Below are positions 1 through 5,104 of a DNA stretch of 5,104 nt, piece after piece. This DNA is from an uncultured Oligoflexia bacterium (lineage in GTDB: Bacteria > Bdellovibrionota > Bacteriovoracia > Bacteriovoracales > Bacteriovoracaceae). The first letter of the stretch is position 1. Each line of letters starts with the position of its first letter. The position numbers and the translations under genes were made by a program. The notes beneath the pieces are model-generated. The model saw nothing but the letters and a program-made list of their open reading frames with translations. It was not told where the DNA came from and searched no databases. The stretch is from assembly GCA_950060715.1 (NCBI GenBank), contig CATLVA010000155.1, positions 1-5,104 on the forward strand, given 5' to 3'.

Positions 1-215
1 AGCTGCATGCTTTATTTTAAGTATGAATGAAGTAAAATGTTTTGTGTTGAAAATTTTGAGGAAAACAATATTGTATGCTATGATAAAGTAACTGAACTGT
101 CTTTCTTATTACAACAGAGTGGAAATGACCAACGATGCATTTGTTTTCCCGGAAGCCTTCCAACTCGATGTAAATGAAGCGGAGTATCTTAACGGCGCGG
201 CACAGGTTCGGTTAT
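1..215. other. Region without a confident gene, possible gene remnant
   Basis: I cannot assign an intact gene here. Two short plus-strand open stretches exist. One runs from ATG 37 to TGA 175-177 (46 codons). The other, in a different frame, is open from 92 to TAA 236-238 and reads as a plausible acidic, hydrophobic peptide after about position 119. The patch at about 140-213 is visibly richer in G+C than the surrounding AT-rich DNA. The minus strand gives no continuation of the neighbouring barrel gene in any frame that I could follow. The region may be the decayed tail of another gene or sequence brought in by a rearrangement. Confidence 0.4.
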
Positions 216-238
216 TTAACATGTATAATACTTTATAA
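92..238 (+). pseudogene. Possible gene-fragment remnant (about 48 codons)
   Basis: This frame is open from just after a TAA at 89-91 to TAA 236-238. The first ATG is at 125-127 and would give a 37-residue peptide beginning MTNDAFVFPEAF. No good Shine-Dalgarno sequence precedes it. The reading is acidic with regular hydrophobic spacing and lies over the GC-richer patch, so it looks more protein-like than the other frames. It overlaps the 3' end of the minus-strand barrel gene by 23 bp. I do not recognise a family. It may be the end of a degraded gene or pure chance. Confidence 0.2.
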
Positions 239-860
239 TGATTATTTGACCTTCAAATCTTCTGTCTGCTAGAAGATAAATATGTAATTTAAGTTTTGGA
301 TCACGTGCGATTTCCCATCTTAATCCGTCAACCGCCTGCTGGACTCCGAGTTGGTTTGAAAGTAGTTGCGAACTTTTAAAAGGGTTGAGTGGGTTGAAGT
401 ATTTTCCTGATCCAAAGTCGATCCACATTCTACCGGCATAGAATTTTAATTCGCTATCTCCATATTCCCACTCGAGTTGATTAATTAAATATTGAGTTCT
501 GTCTTCACCTGTTTGTTGCAGCCCCTCTCCTTTAAAGAGGTCTCTTGTAACAATGACAGTAGGAAATATTGTATTTTGAACGGCTTGCTCTTGATTGGCA
601 TAGAGGCTGGACTCAGAAACATTAAAATAAGCATTCGACTTAAAATTTATATCAAAAAGACTGAGGTCAAAACCAATGTTCCCGTAAACACTATTGAGGT
701 CTCTGGCGCTAAATTCCTGATCGGTTTTATCAACAATTGAGGAGCTTTTGAGGGTAGAATGTTGAGCTTCAATCATCATGCGTTTATCTGCCTCAAGTGA
801 GGCCGCAGAAGTTAAAGTTGATAGGCATAGTAGAGTAATAAAAGTTAAGTTTCGTTTCAT
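216..860 (-). CDS. Porin-like outer-membrane beta-barrel protein, probably 3'-truncated
   Basis: The 214-residue product begins with a clear Sec signal peptide: MKRN, then a hydrophobic stretch, with likely cleavage after Ala19. The mature part alternates polar and hydrophobic residues in short strands (about 57-80, 122-148, 176-198) typical of an outer-membrane barrel. Residues 143-161 read GRMWIDFG followed by a YFNPLNPF segment. This resembles the GRQ-x-I-x-WG...FNP signature seen in DUF1302-like and other porin-like barrels, which are usually about 400 residues or more. The protein therefore looks about half length. Its last residues after about 204 (IIIIKYYTC) look like out-of-context sequence read through to a chance TAA. 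The ATG is preceded at 7 nt by AGGA (868-871). The gene is divergent from the 920 gene, 59 bp away. It may be a pseudogene; a naturally short barrel domain is the less likely alternative. Confidence 0.6.
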   Translation of the reverse strand: MKRNLTFITLLCLSTLTSAASLEADKRMMIEAQHSTLKSSSIVDKTDQEFSARDLNSVYGNIGFDLSLFDINFKSNAYFNVSESSLYANQEQAVQNTIFPTVIVTRDLFKGEGLQQTGEDRTQYLINQLEWEYGDSELKFYAGRMWIDFGSGKYFNPLNPFKSSQLLSNQLGVQQAVDGLRWEIARDPKLKLHIYLLADRRFEGQIIIIKYYTC

Positions 861-867
861 AAACGTA

Positions 868-871
868 TCCT
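868..871 (-). promoter_or_regulatory. Ribosome binding site of barrel gene
   Basis: On the minus strand, AGGA lies 7 nt before the ATG at 858-860. It supports this start, as does the signal peptide that follows immediately. Confidence 0.5.
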
Positions 872-909
872 AAAGCAAAGGCTTGAAAACGTCGATAAAA
901 CAAATAGGT

Positions 910-915
910 AAGAGG
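910..915 (+). promoter_or_regulatory. Ribosome binding site of 263-aa gene
   Basis: AAGAGG ends 4 nt before ATG 920, a rather short spacing. An additional AGG at 906-908 lies further upstream. The 59-bp gap shared with the divergent barrel gene has no convincing promoter for either gene: TTGAAA at 883-888 has no good -10 partner. Confidence 0.45.
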
Positions 916-919
916 TTTT

Positions 920-1711
920 ATGACTGAGAAAAAATTTAGTTATTATCAATTTAGAAAGAGCTTAGGTTATTCAGTATTTGTTCGTTTCGAAGATGCTGAG
1001 TTTGAAAAGCAATTTGTTGAGACTTTAACTCTATTAGGTTTCGATCCTGTAGAGCGTGATAAAGTTAAGGATATTGAACTAAATCCAAAAGAAACTAAAA
1101 TTCTTCGAGTTGTTAAAGCCAATGCTCGCGTGGCCAAGAAAATTGCTTCTCCTGAATTTGGTGATAATCGGTTTGGAGATGAACAAGTAAGTTTGGTCGG
1201 AAGCTATAGTGTTTATTGTTATAAAAATATCGGTATGATGATTTACGGTAGCGGGACATTAATGTGGGAATTAGGAGTTCGTTCAACTAATGATCCAAAT
1301 GCCCTTAGAGTTATCTTTACTAGATTTTTAAGTTTCGCTTTAAAAGATCAAAGCGTGATCGGAATTTGGGGCGTACCAGTGGATGAAGGGTTTGTCGTAC
1401 TCTCACCAAAAGATGCAAACTTCGAGTCGGTGTTTATCGATGTCAAAAAACAAGTGATCCTAACATATGAAGGAACGAAAACACTGGGAGCAGACTGCCA
1501 GATTTTAAGATTGGATTCTACTCTTCAAAGTGAAATGAAACTTTTGAGTCCAGATGAACTTTTAAGCTTTCTATCACAAAGAACGACCTTTATATCGCCA
1601 ATGGGAATGAAGTCTTATATGCGCTCAGATATTTGGGAATTGGCTCAAACAGCGACAGGATATGTTTATCCTGCTTCTAAGTTCCAGCCCCGTTCGGCGG
1701 AAGCAGCTTAG
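920..1711 (+). CDS. Hypothetical cytosolic protein, 263 aa
   Basis: I do not recognise this protein. It has no signal peptide and no membrane segment, so it is probably cytosolic. The N-terminal part (about 1-80) is charged, with a basic KxxKxxARVAKK-like stretch near 58-74. The middle (about 90-160) is rich in beta-prone residues and glycine (YGSGTLMWELGV at 109-120, SVIGIWGVPVDEGFVVL at 145-161). The C-terminal third contains a helical-looking segment (about 198-220). The base composition matches the neighbours and the frame is uninterrupted, so it looks like a real conserved-type gene. It sits between a divergent barrel gene and a convergent secreted-protein gene and is probably transcribed alone. 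Its last 12 codons overlap the end of the opposing gene by 35 bp. Function unknown. Confidence 0.8.
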   Translation: MTEKKFSYYQFRKSLGYSVFVRFEDAEFEKQFVETLTLLGFDPVERDKVKDIELNPKETKILRVVKANARVAKKIASPEFGDNRFGDEQVSLVGSYSVYCYKNIGMMIYGSGTLMWELGVRSTNDPNALRVIFTRFLSFALKDQSVIGIWGVPVDEGFVVLSPKDANFESVFIDVKKQVILTYEGTKTLGADCQILRLDSTLQSEMKLLSPDELLSFLSQRTTFISPMGMKSYMRSDIWELAQTATGYVYPASKFQPRSAEAA

Positions 1712-1717
1712 TTTTTT
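1671..1717 (+). terminator. Possible intrinsic terminator at a convergent gene end
   Basis: CTGCTTC (1671-1677) can pair with GAAGCAG (1700-1706), enclosing a GC-rich loop with a smaller potential CCG/CGG pairing. A run of six T follows at 1712-1717 after a short CTTAG gap. The structure lies within the overlapping 3' ends of both convergent genes. The large loop and the gap before the T-run make it imperfect. It could end the plus-strand transcript. The minus-strand direction lacks a T-run immediately beyond the stem. Confidence 0.35.
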
Positions 1718-2282
1718 CTTCACTCGTTTTGAGCTGTTCTAGGATTGGCTTGTAGTCACCCGTGTCTTGAATTTCAATTTTTCGAACAGCATAAAAAATT
1801 GGAAAGCAAGTTATAGTGCAGGCACCAACATAATAATGCCTATTACCTTTTTGATTTTTCCAGACGTAGATGGCCTGTTCCTTCTTATTTTTAAAAACAT
1901 CTTGTTTACCAAAACGATTGATTAGAGATTGATGAAAAATATCATGCAAAAAATAAGTCGGAAGTCGGGCATGAAAATCTATCACGACACCATCCTTGTA
2001 CTGAACCAATATAGGGAAGCGATAGCGAATATGTTCGACATAGTATTTATAGGTTTTGTAGGGACCATTCGTGAGAACTAATTCTTCTTTTGGATATTCT
2101 TTTTTTATGTCTGCTTGTTTTGAATCAGGCATAAATAAACGAAATTTATCTAAGGAGAAATCATAATTAGGAGGATCAACTTTCGCCTGTAGGGGCAAAC
2201 AAAATAGTCCGATCAGGGCCAGTACAAGCCAGCTTAGAAAATAGCGAAAATACTCTAATAAGATTTGACCAAAAGTTTTCAT
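1677..2282 (-). CDS. Secreted protein of unknown function, 201 aa
   Basis: The product starts with a long signal-peptide-like segment: MKTFGQILLEYFRYF, then a strongly hydrophobic core at about 17-30, with likely cleavage after LQA at residue 33. The mature protein would be a soluble periplasmic or exported protein of about 168 residues. If the signal is not cleaved it would stay as a membrane anchor. The mature part is rich in aromatic and basic residues. It includes a tyrosine-rich stretch (75-90) and, near 154-161, a CTITCFP motif whose Cys155 and Cys159 could form a disulfide in the periplasm. I do not recognise a family. The ATG is weakly served by an AGG 11 nt upstream, but the signal peptide directly after it supports the choice. 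Its own promoter lies in the divergent region shared with the transglycosylase gene. Confidence 0.75.
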   Translation of the reverse strand: MKTFGQILLEYFRYFLSWLVLALIGLFCLPLQAKVDPPNYDFSLDKFRLFMPDSKQADIKKEYPKEELVLTNGPYKTYKYYVEHIRYRFPILVQYKDGVVIDFHARLPTYFLHDIFHQSLINRFGKQDVFKNKKEQAIYVWKNQKGNRHYYVGACTITCFPIFYAVRKIEIQDTGDYKPILEQLKTSEEKTKLLPPNGAGT

Positions 2283-2298
2283 AAATCAGATTGCCTGC

Positions 2299-2314
2299 TG
2301 CTTTACACAAAGCA
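2299..2314. repeat. Perfect 6+4+6 inverted repeat in the leader of the secreted-protein gene
   Basis: TGCTTT and AAAGCA flank the 4-nt spacer ACAC, giving a perfect 16-bp dyad. It lies between the predicted start of transcription and the ATG of the minus-strand gene. It could act as an RNA hairpin just upstream of the weak ribosome binding site, or as an operator for a dimeric regulator. A chance palindrome is also possible in AT-rich DNA. Confidence 0.4.
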
Positions 2315-2325
2315 AGGTTATCTTT

Positions 2326-2354
2326 ATTATAGCTTTTAAGTGTTTGAATTTACA
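2326..2354 (-). promoter_or_regulatory. Sigma70-type promoter for the 201-aa secreted-protein gene
   Basis: On the minus strand a perfect TATAAT (plus coordinates 2326-2331) is preceded at 17 bp by TGTAAA (2349-2354), which matches TTGACA at three of six positions. Transcription would start near 2319, giving a leader of roughly 37 nt that contains the 2299-2314 inverted repeat. Confidence 0.5.
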
Positions 2355-2375
2355 TTTAGGAATTTGTTTCTCTAT

Positions 2376-2405
2376 GTGAAGAAATACTAAAAACCGCGTT
2401 ATAAT
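2376..2405 (+). promoter_or_regulatory. Sigma70-type promoter for the lytic transglycosylase gene
   Basis: A perfect -10 box, TATAAT, lies at 2400-2405. A weak -35, GTGAAG (2376-2381, retaining the TGA core), sits 18 bp upstream. Transcription would start near 2412, leaving a leader of about 30 nt ending in a strong Shine-Dalgarno sequence. It is arranged back to back with the promoter of the minus-strand gene. Confidence 0.5.
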
Positions 2406-2429
2406 AGGGTAGGAACTAACCTGCATCTT

Positions 2430-2435
2430 AAGGAG
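2430..2435 (+). promoter_or_regulatory. Strong ribosome binding site that fixes a TTG start
   Basis: AAGGAG ends 6 nt before the TTG at 2442-2444. No in-frame ATG occurs before codon 36, and a start there would remove the lipoprotein signal. This site therefore decides the unusual start codon. Confidence 0.75.
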
Positions 2436-2441
2436 TCTATT

Positions 2442-3929
2442 TTGCGAAGAATTAATGGATTAACTCTTTTGCTCCCTCTCGTTCTCTTGGGCTCATGTGC
2501 TCAGCTAGCAAAAAAAGAAAGTGAACAAATCGTAACTGAACAAGCTATGGAAGAAAAAGCTGAGCGGGTTCAAACTCATATTATTGATAAGTCCCTACCA
2601 ATTTGTAATGACTGTATTGTTGGTAGTATTGGAGATGAAGAGCTAAAAGCTAGCGATAAAAAAGTTTACTATTTATATGGTGCTGAACATCTTAAATTAT
2701 CCAATTATTACTTTGATATCCCTGTTGTTTATAATGACTCTGTAAAATCATGGATAAATTATTTTACAGGAAGAGGTCGCGAACATTTTCAGAGGTACGC
2801 GGAAAGAGCAGGAAGATATGCTCCGGTGCTTTCTAAAATTTTAAATGACCAAGGTATGCCGAGAGATTTAATTTATTTATCTATGGCCGAAAGTGGATTT
2901 CAAAACCATGCAAGGTCTTGGGCGAAAGCCGTAGGTCCTTGGCAGTTCATGCCTTTTACAGGTAAAAAATTTGGTCTTGAAGTTGGCTTCTATTTAGATG
3001 AAAGAAGAGACCCGCTTAAAGCGACTATTGCAGCAAGTGAATACCTAAGAATGCTTCATGATATGTTTGATTCCTGGGAACTTGCGGCTGCTGGGTATAA
3101 CGCTGGTGAAGGAAAAATTAAAAGAGCAATTAGACGTTATAGAACGGATGACTTCTGGAAGATTCGTCGTGGTAGGTATTTAAGACGCGAAACTAAAAAT
3201 TATGTTCCTAAGATCATGGCCCTCGCTATTATTGGAAAGAACTTAAGCACTTTTGGATTTACTGAAATTGAATTTCAAAAGCCATTGGACTTTGAAGAGA
3301 TTAATGTTCCGGCCAATACCGATTTATATAAAGTCGCTGAAGCCATTGAAGAAACATTTGAGACTGTTAAAAAGTATAACCCTGAACTTTTGAGATGGCA
3401 GACTCCACCACATGGTGAGGGTTATGTGCTTCGAGTGCCAGTTGGAAAAAAAGATACTTGGGAAGCGAAGAAAAATGACGTCAATGTACTTGCTACTGAC
3501 TACGAAGAATATAGTCTGCGAGGCCGTGCTACTTTAAGAGACGTGGGAAAGAAATTTAAGGTTCCTGCTAAGATTCTTGCGAAACTCAATGACATGCCTG
3601 AAACAAAGCAGATGCTTCCTAAAACAAAAGTACTCTTACCGTTCAGAGATGATCATAGTCCAAGAAGTCTTGCTATGTATAAAGACCTTTATGAAAAACC
3701 AAGAAAGAGTATCGTTAGAAAGCGAACTTACAATCGATGGATTAAACGTGGAGTGAAAAACGGAGAAAGAATTGAAAATCCTTCTCAATTCTATACAGTG
3801 AAAAAGGGAGACACCCTTTGGACCATCGCAAGAAAAACAGGTGTGAATATTAATACGATTATTCGTTCAAATTATAAGCTTGTGAAAAAGCGTATGATTT
3901 TACCTGGAGACAAATTAGCTATTAGATAA
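2442..3929 (+). CDS. mltD: MltD-like membrane-bound lytic murein transglycosylase (SLT + LysM lipoprotein)
   Basis: The 495-residue product is a predicted lipoprotein: MRRING, a leucine-rich core, then the lipobox LGSC with Cys19 as the acylation site. Ala at +2 is compatible with outer-membrane sorting. An SLT (GH23-type) domain spans about 115-275. It has the catalytic Glu150 in AESGF, then VGPWQFMP (164-171), AAGYNAGEG (216-224) and NYVPKIMA (253-260), all hallmarks of the family. Such enzymes cleave the MurNAc-GlcNAc bond of peptidoglycan without water, giving 1,6-anhydro-MurNAc ends. The C-terminus has one clear LysM module (about 451-494, YTVKKGDTLWTIARK) and two degenerate LysM-like segments (about 286-335 and 355-400). 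A very basic linker lies at about 404-445. A CNDC motif at 55-58 lies before the catalytic domain. Domain order and length fit MltD. The start is TTG, fixed by AAGGAG. Its envelope role may be wall remodelling; a predation role is speculation. Confidence 0.9.
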   Translation: MRRINGLTLLLPLVLLGSCAQLAKKESEQIVTEQAMEEKAERVQTHIIDKSLPICNDCIVGSIGDEELKASDKKVYYLYGAEHLKLSNYYFDIPVVYNDSVKSWINYFTGRGREHFQRYAERAGRYAPVLSKILNDQGMPRDLIYLSMAESGFQNHARSWAKAVGPWQFMPFTGKKFGLEVGFYLDERRDPLKATIAASEYLRMLHDMFDSWELAAAGYNAGEGKIKRAIRRYRTDDFWKIRRGRYLRRETKNYVPKIMALAIIGKNLSTFGFTEIEFQKPLDFEEINVPANTDLYKVAEAIEETFETVKKYNPELLRWQTPPHGEGYVLRVPVGKKDTWEAKKNDVNVLATDYEEYSLRGRATLRDVGKKFKVPAKILAKLNDMPETKQMLPKTKVLLPFRDDHSPRSLAMYKDLYEKPRKSIVRKRTYNRWIKRGVKNGERIENPSQFYTVKKGDTLWTIARKTGVNINTIIRSNYKLVKKRMILPGDKLAIR

Positions 3930-3933
3930 TTTC

Positions 3934-3951
3934 AACAAGTTTACTTGTTTT
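3934..3951 (+). terminator. Weak hairpin with T-run after the transglycosylase gene
   Basis: AACAAG and CTTGTT form a perfect 6-bp stem around a TTTA loop, ending in a TTTT run, only 4 nt after the stop codon. The stem holds just two G-C pairs, so termination may be weak and some readthrough into the next gene is possible. Confidence 0.35.
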
Positions 3952-3975
3952 GCTGCGAGTTAGAATAAAAATTAC

Positions 3976-4004
3976 TTAAAAAACCGACAACACTGGGCTA
4001 CTAT
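3976..4004 (+). promoter_or_regulatory. Candidate promoter for the gene starting at 4023
   Basis: TTAAAA (3976-3981, four of six matches to TTGACA) and TACTAT (3999-4004, four of six to TATAAT) are 17 bp apart. Transcription would begin near 4011, at the very edge of the Shine-Dalgarno sequence, giving a leader of only about 12 nt. Confidence 0.4.
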
Positions 4005-4011
4005 TGACTCA

Positions 4012-4017
4012 AAGGAG
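4012..4017 (+). promoter_or_regulatory. Strong ribosome binding site of the right-edge gene
   Basis: AAGGAG lies 5 nt before ATG 4023. It firmly supports this start for a gene whose end is outside the window. Confidence 0.7.
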
Positions 4018-4022
4018 TTACC

Positions 4023-5104
4023 ATGGCCGGTTTCGGACTAAGATCGCTTAAAAAGCAGCAAGACGATTCTCAACAAGAAATTACGAGAAGTTATTTTCAA
4101 AATATTATTGTTGGTGAAAATCCATATGGGTATTTAGCATTTAATAAAATTTTTGCTGATACAGACGGTAAAGCACTTTTTATTACTCAAAACCTATACC
4201 TTTCAGAACAAATAAATAGAGATCTAAACTGCACAATGAATTCAATTCGCAGCGCTGAGGTTGCAGACGAATTAAGTTTTAACGAGTTTGAAATTTCTGA
4301 TGCCACTTCTGAATCTGTTTTTTATAAAGATACAAAATTTCATAAATTTGGAGCAAGAGCTAAGCCTCATCAATTACTTGATGGGGAAGAATTTTTTACT
4401 TCTGCATTTCATCCACTGCAAATGAAACTTGATATTAATGATGAAGTTTTAAAGAAGCATCAACAAAATAAAATCATCAAAAAAATTGTTCTAAGAGAGC
4501 CTACTGATTTAGTGGAGCCTGCATACTTTGAGCTTCATACTGGTGAGAATGAAATCATCTCGTGTGAGAATTTATACTTCTGTGAGAATCCTCGTCACTT
4601 CTATAAGCTGGTAGAGAACAAAGATAAACTTAATGCTGGTCTTCACAAGTACTTGGTTGGAATTGAGGCTTTCCCTGGAATTACTGTGCACTTTGAATGT
4701 AAGGGCGAGTTTAGTGACCATGTCGGTTCGATGATTATTCCTCAAAGCTTAACCCATGACTGGGGGAGCTTCATCCTTGATATAGAGGCTTTCAAAGACG
4801 GCTATCAGAACTTCAAAGCGCTTACCTTTATCAATGGTGATGATCTTCAAGAGGAAGATCTAGCGAAGAAAATAAGGCTTATGAGAAAAGTTTTAGAGCG
4901 TGTTCTTCCAGATCTTGAGAAGTGCGATTACTCACCAACTATTAAATATGATCCTAACTTAAGGTATACGGGTATTAACGATGAGCTGGCTCCTGAGCTT
5001 AAATCAGAGCATGTGAAGTTCGTTGGGCCAGCTGCTTTATTAAGTCATCCGAAAAGTGAGTTGTTTCAATACTTTGCTAGAGCTTCGATGAGTTTAAGCC
5101 AACT
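4023..5104 (+). CDS. Unknown protein with a degenerate Rossmann-like N-terminus, partial
   Basis: The reading frame is open from ATG 4023 to the window edge (360 complete codons, no stop), so the C-terminus is missing. There is no signal peptide. After a charged, glutamine-rich N-terminus, residues 28-36 read IIVGENPYG and residues 51-55 ALFIT. This beta-strand, glycine-turn, helix, strand pattern resembles the dinucleotide-binding start of FAD or NAD proteins. The usual GxGxxG is altered: the second glycine is Asn33. Later parts contain CEN motifs at 181 and 187, a segment with FPGITVHFECKG (about 219-230), an acidic helix (about 276-300) and a lysine-rich helix near 286-296. One inference is a flavoprotein-like oxidoreductase or a non-catalytic relative; I cannot name the family. 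A strong AAGGAG and a candidate promoter suggest independent expression downstream of the transglycosylase, with possible readthrough from it. Confidence 0.8.
   Translation, partial: MAGFGLRSLKKQQDDSQQEITRSYFQNIIVGENPYGYLAFNKIFADTDGKALFITQNLYLSEQINRDLNCTMNSIRSAEVADELSFNEFEISDATSESVFYKDTKFHKFGARAKPHQLLDGEEFFTSAFHPLQMKLDINDEVLKKHQQNKIIKKIVLREPTDLVEPAYFELHTGENEIISCENLYFCENPRHFYKLVENKDKLNAGLHKYLVGIEAFPGITVHFECKGEFSDHVGSMIIPQSLTHDWGSFILDIEAFKDGYQNFKALTFINGDDLQEEDLAKKIRLMRKVLERVLPDLEKCDYSPTIKYDPNLRYTGINDELAPELKSEHVKFVGPAALLSHPKSELFQYFARASMSLSQ

Noticed and set aside
224..229. TATAAT on the plus strand as a promoter -10 box
   Set aside because: No suitable -35 was seen and it would fire into the antisense of the barrel gene. 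AT-rich sequence makes such boxes common.
492..740. Plus-strand open frame of 82 codons
   Set aside because: It lies entirely antisense to the barrel gene, which has a signal peptide, a ribosome binding site and barrel-like sequence. It has no convincing ribosome binding site of its own.
883..899. TTGAAA and GATAAA as a promoter for the 263-aa gene
   Set aside because: The two boxes are only 5 bp apart, too close to work together, and no better -10 was found 16-18 bp from TTGAAA.
4004..4009. TTGACT as a -35 element
   Set aside because: It is only 13 nt before ATG 4023 and overlaps the approach to the ribosome binding site. No useful -10 could follow it.
1..5104. CRISPR arrays, tRNA or rRNA genes, insertion-sequence ends
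   Set aside because: I saw no regularly spaced repeats, cloverleaf-like sequence, ribosomal RNA signatures, transposase-like frames or terminal inverted repeats.

Overview
This is an AT-rich bacterial window from a Gram-negative organism. The signs are a lipoprotein murein transglycosylase, a porin-like outer-membrane barrel fragment and ordinary Shine-Dalgarno sequences. The overall flavour (AT-rich, several secreted proteins of unknown function, an MltD-type enzyme with several LysM-like modules) recalls Bdellovibrionota, particularly Bacteriovorax or Halobacteriovorax relatives. That is an impression from composition and protein style and has not been tested by any search.

Layout. Bases 1-215 hold no confident gene. 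They contain only short plus-strand open stretches, with a locally GC-richer patch near 140-213. A minus-strand gene (216-860) encodes the first half of an apparent outer-membrane beta-barrel protein and seems to be cut off at its 3' end. It is divergent from a plus-strand gene (920-1711) for a cytosolic protein I do not recognise. That gene converges on, and overlaps by 35 bp, a minus-strand gene (1677-2282) for an unrecognised secreted protein. A 159-bp divergent intergenic region (2283-2441) carries two oppositely oriented promoters, each with a perfect TATAAT -10 box. It drives the secreted protein leftward and an MltD-type lipoprotein lytic transglycosylase (2442-3929, TTG start) rightward. 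After a 93-bp gap with a weak hairpin and a plausible promoter, a plus-strand gene starts at 4023 and runs off the window. Its N-terminus resembles a degenerate Rossmann nucleotide-binding fold.

How the genes fit together. Three products are predicted to be exported (barrel, 201-aa secreted protein, transglycosylase), so the window has a cell-envelope flavour. The alternating strands mean most genes are separate transcription units and not one operon. The only recognisable enzyme is the peptidoglycan transglycosylase. I found no CRISPR array, tRNA, rRNA, intact mobile element or clear multi-gene novel system. The best targets for follow-up are the broken 3' end of the barrel gene with the odd sequence beside it, and the unknown Rossmann-like protein at the right edge.
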